A DNA stretch of 64,000 nt, taken from the NCBI RefSeq assembly GCF_026342355.1, contig NZ_JAPEMV010000007.1:1-64000 (forward strand), read 5' to 3'. Both the position numbers and the translations under genes were made by a program. The notes below the pieces were generated by a model that was given only the letters and a program-made list of their open reading frames with translations, was not told where the DNA came from and did no database searches. Position 1 is the first letter of the stretch, and each line of letters starts with the position of its first letter. Below, piece by piece: positions 36,827-44,659 of the stretch. This DNA is from Streptomyces sp. NBC_00249 (GTDB lineage: Bacteria > Actinomycetota > Actinomycetes > Streptomycetales > Streptomycetaceae).

Positions 36827-37920
36827 CCGGGGACAGGGGCGGCAAGCGCTACGGGCACGGGCTGGTGCTCGGCAAGTTCTACCCGCCGCACGCCGGGCAC
36901 CACCACCTGGTGCGCACCGCCCAGGACCAGTGCGAACGGCTGACCGTGCTGGTGTGCGCCGCCTCCGTGGAGTCGGTGCCGCTCGCCGACCGGGTCGCCT
37001 GGATGCGCGAGGAGCACCCCGGGGCGCAGGTCGTCGGAGCCGTCGACGACGTCCCCGTGGACCTCCACGACCCCGCGGTCTGGGAGGCGCACATGGCGAT
37101 CTTCCGGCGGGCGGTGGGCCGGCGCGTGGACGCCGTCTTCACCTCCGAGGAGTACGGAGGCGAACTCGCCCGGCGCTTCGGCGCCGAGGAGGTCTGCGTG
37201 GACCGGGCCCGCACCCTCTTCCCCGTGTCCGGGACCGCCGTCCGCGCGGACCCGGCCGCCTGCTGGGAGTTCCTGGGGCCCGCCGTACGGGCCGCCCTGA
37301 CCCGGCGGGTCGTCGTCCTCGGCGCCGAGTCCACCGGCACCACCACCCTGTCGCGCGAGCTGGCCGCCCACTACCGGCGGCGCGGGGGCGTCTGGGCGAA
37401 GACGGGCTGGGTCGCCGAGTACGGGCGCGAGTACAGCGAGGAGAAGCTCGCCGCGGCCCGCGCCGCCGAGCCCTCGGCCTCCTGGGCGGACGTGGCCTTC
37501 ACCTCGGGGGAGTTCCCGGTGATCGCCCGCCGCCAGGACGCGGCCGAGGAGCGGGCCGCCCGGCTGGGCTCGCCGGTGCTGTTCTGCGACACCGACTCCT
37601 TCGCGACCGGCATCTGGCACGAGCGGTACACGGGGAGCCGCAACCGGGAGGTGGAGAAGATCGCCCGGCGGACCCGGCGGGACCTGTACCTGCTGACCGA
37701 CGACACCGACGTGCCCTTCGAGGACGACGGACTGCGCGACCAGCCGCAGCTCAGACCCTGGATGACCGCCCGCTTCCGACGGGAACTCGCCGCCACCGGC
37801 AGGCGTTTCCTGCTCGTGAGCGGGGCCCGGCGCACCCGGCTGGAGACGGCCGTCGCCGCCGTCGACGGCCTGCTGGCCGAGGGCTGGCAGTTCGCGGCGC
37901 CGCTCCCGGAGCGGCGATGA
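36823..37920 (+). CDS. NadR-like bifunctional NMN adenylyltransferase / ribosylnicotinamide kinase
   Basis: A 365-residue protein. The N-terminal nucleotidyltransferase domain has GLVLGKFYPPHAGHHHLVRTA (the HxGH-type motif, here HAGH) and VSGTAVRADP. The C-terminal kinase domain has the P-loop GAESTGTTTLSREL, in which Thr replaces the usual Lys of GxxxxGK. WVAEYGREY and FCDTDSFATGIWHERY match NadR kinase segments. The N-terminal helix-turn-helix of enteric NadR is absent, so regulation falls to NrtR. GGAG lies 8 nt upstream. ATGA overlaps on both sides. Confidence 0.88.
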   Translation: MTGDRGGKRYGHGLVLGKFYPPHAGHHHLVRTAQDQCERLTVLVCAASVESVPLADRVAWMREEHPGAQVVGAVDDVPVDLHDPAVWEAHMAIFRRAVGRRVDAVFTSEEYGGELARRFGAEEVCVDRARTLFPVSGTAVRADPAACWEFLGPAVRAALTRRVVVLGAESTGTTTLSRELAAHYRRRGGVWAKTGWVAEYGREYSEEKLAAARAAEPSASWADVAFTSGEFPVIARRQDAAEERAARLGSPVLFCDTDSFATGIWHERYTGSRNREVEKIARRTRRDLYLLTDDTDVPFEDDGLRDQPQLRPWMTARFRRELAATGRRFLLVSGARRTRLETAVAAVDGLLAEGWQFAAPLPERR

Positions 37921-38675
37921 GCCGCGCCGCGGCCGGGGGCTACGACCCGCACGCCTTCGAGCCGTTCGCGGTGACCGCCGACCTCGCCGTCCTCACCGTG
38001 CGCGGCGGCGCCCTGCACGTCCTGCTGATCCGGCGCGGGCAGGACCCGTACACCGGCGCCTGGGCCCTGCCCGGCGGCTTCGTCCTGCCCCGGGAGTCCG
38101 CCGAGACGGCGGCCCGCCGGGAACTCGCCGAGGAGACCGGCCTGGCGCCCGGCCTGGTCGCCGGCCTGCACCTGGAACAGCTGCGCACCTACAGCGAACC
38201 GGACCGGGACCCCCGGATGCGGGTGGTTTCGGTGGCCTTCACCGCGCTCGTCCCGGACATGCCCGAACCGGCGGCCGGGGGCGGCGGCGACGCCGACGGG
38301 GCCCGCTGGGTCCCCGTGGGGGAGGCCGGGCGGCTGGCCTTCGACCACTCCGTGATCCTGGCCGACGCCCGCGAGCGGGTCGGCGCGAAGCTGGAGTACA
38401 GCTGCCTGGCCACCGCCTTCTGCCCGCCCCAGTTCACCCTCGGCGAGCTCCAGGCCGTCTACGAGACCGTCTGGGACACCGCCCTGGACCGGCCCAACTT
38501 CCGCCGCAAGGTCCTCGCCACCCCCGGGTTCGTCGAAGCCGTACCCGGGGCCGCCCGGCTGACCGGCGGCCGCGGCAAACCCGCCGCGCTCTACCGGGCC
38601 GGACCGGCGACCGCCCTCCACCCGCCCCTGCTCCGTCCGCCCCTGCTCCGCCCCTCGGAAGGATCCGTACGATGA
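37917..38675 (+). CDS. nrtR: NrtR-type NUDIX transcriptional regulator of NAD metabolism
   Basis: A 252-residue protein with a NUDIX domain (residues about 15-150) and a C-terminal winged helix (LGELQAVYETVWDTALDRPN and FRRKVLATPGFVE). The NUDIX box GGFVLPRESAETAARRELAE continuing ETGL is intact, whereas many NrtR proteins have lost the catalytic residues. A repressor of NAD biosynthesis or salvage genes that senses ADP-ribose-type ligands in characterised members. The Pro/Leu-rich tail after about residue 225 is disordered. Likely autoregulated through the palindrome at 36182. Confidence 0.9.
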   Translation: MSRAAAGGYDPHAFEPFAVTADLAVLTVRGGALHVLLIRRGQDPYTGAWALPGGFVLPRESAETAARRELAEETGLAPGLVAGLHLEQLRTYSEPDRDPRMRVVSVAFTALVPDMPEPAAGGGGDADGARWVPVGEAGRLAFDHSVILADARERVGAKLEYSCLATAFCPPQFTLGELQAVYETVWDTALDRPNFRRKVLATPGFVEAVPGAARLTGGRGKPAALYRAGPATALHPPLLRPPLLRPSEGSVR

Positions 38676-39694
38676 CCACCACCACCAAGCGAGCGGCGAC
38701 GGGCGCCCTGATCGGCCTGGCCCTCGGGGACGCCCTCGGCTTCCCCACCGAGTTCAACGACGTCCCCGCGATCCTCGCCAAGACCGGCCCCTGGCGGGAG
38801 ATGAAACTGCCCCGCCCGGCGATCGTCACCGACGACACCCAGATGACCCTGGCCCTGGCGCGCGGGATACGCACCGCCGCCCAGCGCGGCCCCCTCGCCC
38901 CACTGCGCCTGACCCGGCCGGTCCGCGAGGAGTTCGTCGACTGGTACCACTCCCCGGAGAACAACCGCGCCCCCGGCAACACCTGCCTGCGGGCCTGCCA
39001 CCTGCTGGACCGGCCCGAGCGGGACTGGCACGACGCCAGCCAGACCGCCTCCAAGGGCTGCGGAGCCAACATGCGCGTGGTGCCGGTCGGCCTCGTCCCC
39101 GGCTGGAGCGACGAGCAGCGCGCGGGCGCCGCCCAGCTCCAGTCGGCCCTGACCCACGGCCACCCCACCGCCCTGGCCGCCTCCGACCTGACGGCGCGGG
39201 CCGTCCGCCTCCTGGCGCGGGGCACCGAGGTCACCGGCCTCGTCGGGCAGCTGCGCTCGTACGCCCTGGAGAACCGCACCCGCTACCACGAGCTCTGGCT
39301 CGGCGACCTCTGGCAGCGCACCGGCTGCGACGCGAGCCCGGAGTCCTACATCGCCCGGGGCTGGGACGAATGCCTGACCGCCCTGGACCGGCTCGCGGCC
39401 GCCCTGCGCACCCCGTCCCCGGAGACCGACCCCTGCCTGGCCACCGGCGACGGCTGGATCGCCGAAGAGGCCCTGGCCACCGCCCTGCACTGCTTCCTGC
39501 TCTTCCCCGACGAGCCGCTGCTCGCCCTGCGCCGCGCGGCCTGCACCGCCGGCGACTCCGACTCGATCGCCTGCCTGGCCGGCGCCTTCGCGGGCGCCCA
39601 CCTCGGCGCGGACGCCTGGCCCCGCGACTGGGAGGGCCGCATCGAGTACCGCGCGGAACTCCTCACCTTCGGCGCCCTCTGGGACGAGAACTAG
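38672..39694 (+). CDS. ADP-ribosylglycohydrolase family protein
   Basis: A 340-residue DraG/ARH-type hydrolase. The metal-binding motif VTDDTQMTLALARG is near residue 52, the second metal motif GDSDSIACLAGAFAGA is near 290, and GALIGLALGDALGFP lies at the N-terminus. It may remove ADP-ribose from proteins or small molecules. Overlap with nrtR (ATGA) and GGAAGG upstream of the ATG make it the fourth gene of the NAD-salvage operon, linking ADP-ribose turnover to NAD supply. Confidence 0.9.
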   Translation: MTTTTKRAATGALIGLALGDALGFPTEFNDVPAILAKTGPWREMKLPRPAIVTDDTQMTLALARGIRTAAQRGPLAPLRLTRPVREEFVDWYHSPENNRAPGNTCLRACHLLDRPERDWHDASQTASKGCGANMRVVPVGLVPGWSDEQRAGAAQLQSALTHGHPTALAASDLTARAVRLLARGTEVTGLVGQLRSYALENRTRYHELWLGDLWQRTGCDASPESYIARGWDECLTALDRLAAALRTPSPETDPCLATGDGWIAEEALATALHCFLLFPDEPLLALRRAACTAGDSDSIACLAGAFAGAHLGADAWPRDWEGRIEYRAELLTFGALWDEN

Positions 39695-39709
39695 ACCGGC
39701 TCGGCCGGA

Positions 39710-40390
39710 CTAGCGCGCCGAGGCCCGGCGGGTGCGCAGCAGGAAGTCCTCGACGCGGGCGTGGTCCGGCTCCGCGGGGAGGGGGCTCGCGGTCAACGCC
39801 GCGTCCGCCTCATCCGTGAGCCGGGTCATCCAGGCGTCCGCCTCCGCCCAGGACACCTCACCGCGCCGCACCGCCAGGAGGCGGTCGCGGTCCGGGCCGA
39901 CGTCGACCGTCAGGACGCCCGTGCGCAGCAGGTCGCGGCAGGAGCCGAGCAGCCGCAGCAGGTGCATCGCGTGCTTCCAGCGCGGGGCGCCGTGCAGCCG
40001 GACGTCCGCGAGGAGCTTGCCGTGCTGGCCGGCCGCGTAGCGGGTGAAGGTGGTGTGGGCCCGGCGGGAGAGGAAGGCGCCGCGCAGGGACAGGAGTTCC
40101 TCCCCGGCCGGGGAGACCCGCTCCACCAGGGGGGAGTGCAGGCACTCCAGGATGTTGGGGTTGGCGCGCAGGGCCAGTTCGCAGAAGCGCTCCAGCTCCC
40201 AGGAGAACTCCTCGTCCCGGGGCCCCTCGACATGTGTCGGCGGCTTCTCGAACCGCCAGAACAGGGGCGTCGGGGCGAGGAAGACACCGCGCCGGTCGGT
40301 GTCGCTCGCCTCCGTCGCCAGGCCGAAGGCACGGGAGCCCGTCACGCAGGAGTAGATCGTGTGGTCCCGCACCAGGGTGAGATCGTCCAT
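39710..40390 (-). CDS. RlaP-type DNA polymerase beta superfamily nucleotidyltransferase
   Basis: A 226-residue protein with the nucleotidyltransferase signature GSRAFGLATEASDTDRRGVF (GS, then DxD, residues about 18-37), then ERFCELALRANPNILECL, typical of the RlaP/YcgL family found near RNA-repair ligases. No ligase gene is visible here. It converges on the ADP-ribosylglycohydrolase with 15 nt between stops. The ATG has TAGGCT 6 nt upstream and no ribosome site, so it is probably leaderless. Substrate unknown. Confidence 0.85.
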   Translation of the reverse strand: MDDLTLVRDHTIYSCVTGSRAFGLATEASDTDRRGVFLAPTPLFWRFEKPPTHVEGPRDEEFSWELERFCELALRANPNILECLHSPLVERVSPAGEELLSLRGAFLSRRAHTTFTRYAAGQHGKLLADVRLHGAPRWKHAMHLLRLLGSCRDLLRTGVLTVDVGPDRDRLLAVRRGEVSWAEADAWMTRLTDEADAALTASPLPAEPDHARVEDFLLRTRRASAR

Positions 40391-40396
40391 CCCGGG

Positions 40397-40402
40397 AGCC
40401 TA
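40397..40402 (-). promoter_or_regulatory. Predicted -10 of a leaderless RlaP-type transcript
   Basis: TAGGCT on the minus strand, 6 nt from the ATG. Confidence 0.45.
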
Positions 40403-40418
40403 GGCAAGCACGCTCCGG

Positions 40419-40922
40419 TCAGGCGAGCGAGATTCCGCCGTCCGCGGCCACGATGATCTTCTTCTCGGGCAGCGGGCGGGTGGCCGGGCCCTTGGCGACC
40501 GCGCCGTCCGCCACCTTGAAGGTGCTGCCGTGGCAGGGGCAGTCGATGGTGCCGTCCGCGACCTTGTCCACCAGGCACCCCTGGTGCGTGCACACCGCGG
40601 AGAAGCAGCGGAAGGAACCGGCCGTCGGCTGGGTCACCACCAGCTTCTGGTCCTTGAGGACCGTCCCGCCGCCCACCGGCACCTCCGAGGACTTGATCAG
40701 GACCTCGGCCCCCGCCGCGGGGGACTCGGCGGAGGAACCCGACGAGGACTGCGGGGCGGGGGAGCCGGCCGGCTGCTCGGGGGCGGCGGGCTTCTTCGCC
40801 TCGCCGTCGTCGCCGCCGCACGCGGCGAGGGTGCCGCCGGCCAGGGCGACGGCTCCCGCCGCCAGTACCGTGCGCCGGGCGGCGCTGCGCGGGGTGTCGC
40901 TCGTAGGGGTCGACTCAGTCAT
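40419..40922 (-). CDS. Rieske [2Fe-2S] lipoprotein
   Basis: A 167-residue exported protein. The N-terminus has a twin-arginine-type signal (ARRTVLAAGAVALAGGTLAA) ending in the lipobox TLAAC, then a Ser/Pro/Ala linker. The Rieske cluster motifs CTHQGC and CPCHGS (about residues 111-116 and 128-133) bind the 2Fe-2S centre. Likely a membrane-anchored electron carrier; the partner is unknown and no cytochrome b is nearby. AAGGAG 5 nt upstream of the ATG fixes the start. Confidence 0.92.
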   Translation of the reverse strand: MTESTPTSDTPRSAARRTVLAAGAVALAGGTLAACGGDDGEAKKPAAPEQPAGSPAPQSSSGSSAESPAAGAEVLIKSSEVPVGGGTVLKDQKLVVTQPTAGSFRCFSAVCTHQGCLVDKVADGTIDCPCHGSTFKVADGAVAKGPATRPLPEKKIIVAADGGISLA

Positions 40923-41003
40923 GGACGCTCCTTGCTCGGTCGCCAGGATGGCGAGGAGCATCCTGGCGTGTGGCGGGCCCCAGGTGAAGCCCGCCACACC
41001 GGT

Positions 41004-41348
41004 TCACCCGGCCGGCTGCCAGGGGGTCAGGTCCACGAGGCCGCCGGGGGTGCGTACGACCTCCCACACGCGCACCACCGCGTCCCGGTTCAACGGCCCG
41101 TACACGTGCGGGTAGCGGCCGTCCGGATCGCCCGCCTCCCGGCGGACCTCCGCCGTCAGGGCCGCCTCGTCCAGTTCCACGGCGAGCAGGGTGCCGGGCG
41201 TGTCCCGGTAGTGGGCCGAGGCGATGGCCAGCACGGTCGGGCGGTCCGCCGAGCAGTGGGTGAAGCCCTCGGACTCCAGGGAGGCGGGGGCATACGGGCG
41301 CTCGGGCGCGGCGCTCCAGTCGGCGAGCGGGACGATGTGGAAGATCAT
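41004..41348 (-). CDS. DUF952 family protein
   Basis: A 114-residue protein with the DUF952 features IFHIVPLADW, GFTHCSADRPTVLAIA and PDGRYPHVYGPLN. The fold resembles ADP-ribosyltransferase-like small domains, but function is not established. The ATG at 41348 is chosen because family members start MIFHI; a TAGAAC element 7 nt upstream hints at a leaderless message. Confidence 0.82.
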   Translation of the reverse strand: MIFHIVPLADWSAAPERPYAPASLESEGFTHCSADRPTVLAIASAHYRDTPGTLLAVELDEAALTAEVRREAGDPDGRYPHVYGPLNRDAVVRVWEVVRTPGGLVDLTPWQPAG

Positions 41349-41487
41349 GCCCGTGGTTCTACCGCAGGGCGCGGCGGGAGGTCCGCACCAAGTGGCGGCA
41401 TGCCCCGATATGGGTGACATTGTGCGTGTCTCGAAGCCGGGTACGGCGCTGCCTGCGCGGCCCGGTCCCTCTTCGAAAGGCATCACC

Positions 41488-41934
41488 ATGGCGGGAAATG
41501 ACCTCGGCTCCCTTCTCGGCAGTCTGCTCGGCGGTGGCGGTCAAGGCGGCCAGGGCGGTGGCGCGGGCAACATCCTCGGCGCGCTGCTCGGGGCCCTCGG
41601 AGGCGGAGGCGGAGGCCAGGGCGCGGGCGGGGGCGCGGGCGGGGGCGGCAACCCCCTCGGCGGGCTGCTGGACATGCTGACCAAGTCCGGCCTCGCCGAC
41701 CAGGCCCAGTCCTGGATCGGCACCGGCGAGAACCAGGCGGTCAGCGGCGCGGAGATCGCCCAGGCCCTCCCGGACGAGGCCCTCCAGAAGGCCGCCGCGC
41801 AGGCGGGCGTCAGCCCCGAGCAGGCCGCCGACCAGATCGCCGAGGTACTGCCCACCGCCGTCGACAAGCTGAGTCCGCAAGGCCAGCTCCCGACCGGTTC
41901 GCTCGCGGACATCATCAAGCAGCAGAACCTCTAG
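41488..41934 (+). CDS. YidB/DUF937-like Gly-rich protein
   Basis: A 148-residue protein. The first ~60 residues are Gly-rich with short hydrophobic repeats (LGSLLGSLLGGGG, NILGALLGALGG). The C-terminal helical part, GLADQAQSWIGTGENQAVSG with PEQAADQIAEVLPTAVDKLSP, is typical of the YidB family. Function unknown. GAAAGG lies 7 nt before the ATG. Followed by a strong hairpin. Confidence 0.85.
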   Translation: MAGNDLGSLLGSLLGGGGQGGQGGGAGNILGALLGALGGGGGGQGAGGGAGGGGNPLGGLLDMLTKSGLADQAQSWIGTGENQAVSGAEIAQALPDEALQKAAAQAGVSPEQAADQIAEVLPTAVDKLSPQGQLPTGSLADIIKQQNL

Positions 41935-41938
41935 CCCT

Positions 41939-41988
41939 CCGTGAGGGCCCGGCAGCCGTCCCACGGGACGGGCGCCGGGCCCTCACGG
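41939..41988 (+). terminator. Nested hairpin terminator after the YidB-like gene
   Basis: An outer 15-bp perfect stem (41939-41953 with 41974-41988) encloses a second 7-bp stem (41956-41962 with 41965-41971). It begins within 5 nt of the stop codon. Confidence 0.8.
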
Positions 41989-42001
41989 TGTGCACGGTGG
42001 C

Positions 42002-42007
42002 TACCCT
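42002..42007 (+). promoter_or_regulatory. Candidate -10 for tyrA
   Basis: TACCCT, about 40 nt before the GTG; no clear -35. Confidence 0.35.
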
Positions 42008-42048
42008 GAGTCAGGCCCTGCCGTCACGCGATCACCCTGGAGCACCCC

Positions 42049-43137
42049 GTGAGAACCGCCGTCGTCATCGGAACCGGACTGATCGGCACCTCCGCGGCGC
42101 TCGCCCTGACCGCCCGCGGGATCACCGTCCACCTCGTCGACCACGACCAGGCGCAGGCCCGTACGGCCGCCGCCATGGGCGCCGGCACCGACGAGGCCCC
42201 CGAGGGCCAGGTCGACCTCGCGATCGTCGCCGTCCCCCCGGCCCACGTCGCCGCGGCCCTGGCCGACGCCATCGGGCGCGGGACGGCCCGCGCGTACGTG
42301 GACGTGGCCAGCGTCAAGGGCGGCCCGCGCCGGGAGCTCGCGGCGCTCGGCGCGGACGTCAGCGCCTACATCGGCACCCACCCCATGGCGGGCAAGGAGC
42401 GCTCCGGCCCCCTGGCCGCGACCGCGGACCTCTTCGAGGGCCGCCCCTGGGTGCTGACCCCGACCCGGGACACCGACCACGAGGTGCTGAACCTGGCGCT
42501 GGAGCTGGTCGCCCTGTGCCGGGCCGTCCCCGTCGTGATGGACGCCGACGCGCACGACCGGGCGGTGGCGCTGGTCTCCCACACCCCGCAGCTCGTCTCC
42601 AGCATGGTCGCCGCCCGCCTGGAGGAGGCCGACGAGACGGCCGTCCGGCTGTGCGGGCAGGGCATCCGCGACGTCACCCGCATCGCCGCCTCCGACCCCC
42701 GCATGTGGGTGGAGATCCTCTCCGCCAACCCGGGCCCCGTCGCCGACGTCCTCGCCGGGATCGCCGCCGACCTGGCGGAGACCGTGGAAGCCCTGCGCGG
42801 CCTCCAGTCCGCCGACGAGGCCGAGCGCCGCGGCGGCGCCGAGGGCATCGAGGACGTCCTGCGGCGCGGCAACGCGGGCCGCGTCCGGGTCCCCGGCAAG
42901 CACGGCGCGGCGCCCATGGCCTACGAGACGGTCGGGGTGTTCATCAGCGACAAGCCCGGCGAGCTCGCCCGGATCTTCGCCGACGCCGGCCGGGCCGGGG
43001 TCAACATCGAGGACGTCCGCATCGAGCACGCGACGGGCCAGCAGGCCGGCCTGGTCCAGCTCATGGTCGAGCCGAGGGCCGTCGCCGGCCTGACCGCCGA
43101 CCTGCGCGAACGCGGCTGGGCCCTGCGCCAGCAGTAG
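42049..43137 (+). CDS. tyrA: Prephenate dehydrogenase
   Basis: A 362-residue enzyme of tyrosine synthesis (prephenate + NAD+ to 4-hydroxyphenylpyruvate). The NAD motif is VVIGTGLIGTSAALALTARG, the active-site loop is GTHPMAGKERSGP, and a C-terminal ACT domain (VGVFISDKPGELARIFADAG) suggests feedback control by an amino acid. The GTG has GGAG 7 nt upstream. First of tyrA-cmk-plsC-der, all on one strand. Confidence 0.94.
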   Translation: MRTAVVIGTGLIGTSAALALTARGITVHLVDHDQAQARTAAAMGAGTDEAPEGQVDLAIVAVPPAHVAAALADAIGRGTARAYVDVASVKGGPRRELAALGADVSAYIGTHPMAGKERSGPLAATADLFEGRPWVLTPTRDTDHEVLNLALELVALCRAVPVVMDADAHDRAVALVSHTPQLVSSMVAARLEEADETAVRLCGQGIRDVTRIAASDPRMWVEILSANPGPVADVLAGIAADLAETVEALRGLQSADEAERRGGAEGIEDVLRRGNAGRVRVPGKHGAAPMAYETVGVFISDKPGELARIFADAGRAGVNIEDVRIEHATGQQAGLVQLMVEPRAVAGLTADLRERGWALRQQ

Positions 43138-43231
43138 CGCGGAGCCGGAGGGTGCCGGGGGCCGGTAACCTGGGGAGGGGCGCATTTGGCGCGCCCGGAC
43201 ACGTACGCGCAACCAGGAAGGTGCCCGCACC

Positions 43232-43939
43232 GTGGAAACCGCAGCTCCGTCCGCCGTGATCGTCGCCATCGACGGTCCCTCCGGCACGGGCAAGTCCAGC
43301 ACCTCCAAGGCCGTGGCCGCCAAGCTCGGGCTGCGCTACCTGGACACCGGTGCCCAGTACCGGGCCATCACCTGGTGGATGATCACCAACGGCGTCGACA
43401 CCGACGACCCGCAGGCCATCGCCCTCGCCGCCGGCAAGCCCGCGCTCGTGTCCGGCACCGACCCCGCCGCCCCCACCATCACCGTCGACGGCCTGGACGC
43501 CTCCGGCCCGATCCGCACCCAGGAGGTCACCTCCAAGGTCAGCGCCGTCAGCGCCGTCCCCGAGGTGCGCACCCTGATCACCGAGCTCCAGCGCTCCATC
43601 GCCGCCGAGGCGGCCGCGGAGGCCGAGGGCATCGTCGTCGAGGGCCGGGACATCGGCACCACCGTCCTGCCCGACGCCGACCTCAAGGTCTTCCTGACCG
43701 CCTCTGCCGAGGCCCGCGCCGCCCGCCGCAACGGCGAACTGCGCGGCAAGGAGACCGCGGACCTCGCGGCCACCAAGGAAGCCCTGATCAAGCGGGACGC
43801 CGCCGACTCCGGCCGCAAGACCTCCCCCCTGGCCAAGGCGGGCGACGCCGTCGAGGTCGACACCACCGAGCTCACCCTCGACCAGGTGATCGAGTGCGTC
43901 GTGACCCTGGTGGAAGAGAAGCGGGCGGGGCGCAAGTGA
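43232..43939 (+). CDS. cmk: Cytidylate kinase
   Basis: A 235-residue (d)CMP kinase. The P-loop is AIDGPSGTGKSST, then LRYLDTGAQYRAITWW, VEGRDIGTTVLPDADLKVFL and KRDAADSGR.TSPL. The start is GTG with GGAAGG 9 nt upstream. Together with pyrG it supports CTP and dCTP supply. The stop overlaps the acyltransferase gene (GTGA). Confidence 0.95.
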   Translation: METAAPSAVIVAIDGPSGTGKSSTSKAVAAKLGLRYLDTGAQYRAITWWMITNGVDTDDPQAIALAAGKPALVSGTDPAAPTITVDGLDASGPIRTQEVTSKVSAVSAVPEVRTLITELQRSIAAEAAAEAEGIVVEGRDIGTTVLPDADLKVFLTASAEARAARRNGELRGKETADLAATKEALIKRDAADSGRKTSPLAKAGDAVEVDTTELTLDQVIECVVTLVEEKRAGRK

Positions 43940-44583
43940 GTGAAACGCCCTCCCTCAAGGGTGCGGCGGTCGGCAGACGCATCGGCATAGGCCTCATGTA
44001 CGGGCTGTGGAAGCCGCGCGTGCTGGGGGCCTGGAAGGTCCCCGCCTCCGGCCCCGTCATCCTGGCCGTGAACCACTCCCACAACATCGACGGCCCCATG
44101 GTCATGGGCACCGCGCCGCGGCCACTGCACTTCCTGATCAAGAAGGAGGCCTACGTCGGCCCCCTCGGCCCCTTCCTGGAGGGGATCGGGCAGGTGAAGG
44201 TGGACCGGACCGGCACCGACCGGACCGCGATCACCCGCGCCCTCGCCGTTCTCGAGGAAGGCGGCGCCCTCGGGATCTTCCCGGAGGGCACCCGGGGCGA
44301 GGGGGACTTCGCGTCCCTGCGCGCCGGACTGGCCTACTTCGCGGTCCGCAGCGGCGCCCCCATAGTGCCCGTCGCGGTCCTCGGCAGCACCGAGGCCGAG
44401 GGACGGCTCGTCAAGGGGCTGCCGCCGCTGCGCAGCCGCGTCGACGTCGTCTTCGGCTCCGCCTTCGACGCCGGGGACGGCACGGGCCGCCGTACGAAGA
44501 CCGCGCTCGACCAGGCCACCGTACGCATCCAGGACCGGCTGACCGCCCACCTGGCCGACGCCAAGCGCCTCACCGGGCGCTGA
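43936..44583 (+). CDS. PlsC-type 1-acyl-glycerol-3-phosphate acyltransferase
   Basis: A 215-residue acyltransferase. Motif I is NHSHNIDG (NHX4D), motif II is HFLIKKEAYVG and motif III is FPEGTRGEGDF. A hydrophobic N-terminal stretch probably associates with the membrane. It transfers acyl chains to lysophosphatidate or a related acceptor. The GTG overlaps the cmk stop, so it is translationally coupled. The cmk-plsC-der order is common in actinobacteria. Confidence 0.92.
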   Translation: MSETPSLKGAAVGRRIGIGLMYGLWKPRVLGAWKVPASGPVILAVNHSHNIDGPMVMGTAPRPLHFLIKKEAYVGPLGPFLEGIGQVKVDRTGTDRTAITRALAVLEEGGALGIFPEGTRGEGDFASLRAGLAYFAVRSGAPIVPVAVLGSTEAEGRLVKGLPPLRSRVDVVFGSAFDAGDGTGRRTKTALDQATVRIQDRLTAHLADAKRLTGR

Positions 44584-44659
44584 GCGAGACTTGACCCTAG
44601 TAGTGGAACCGCGCTGCGCGGGTGCCACCGATCACCACGAACGACGAGGAACGGACTTC

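Noticed and set aside
36441..37900. Alternative long frames overlapping pnuC and the NadR-like gene
   Set aside because: Arg/Pro-rich shadow frames; the chosen frames have motifs and 4-nt overlaps.
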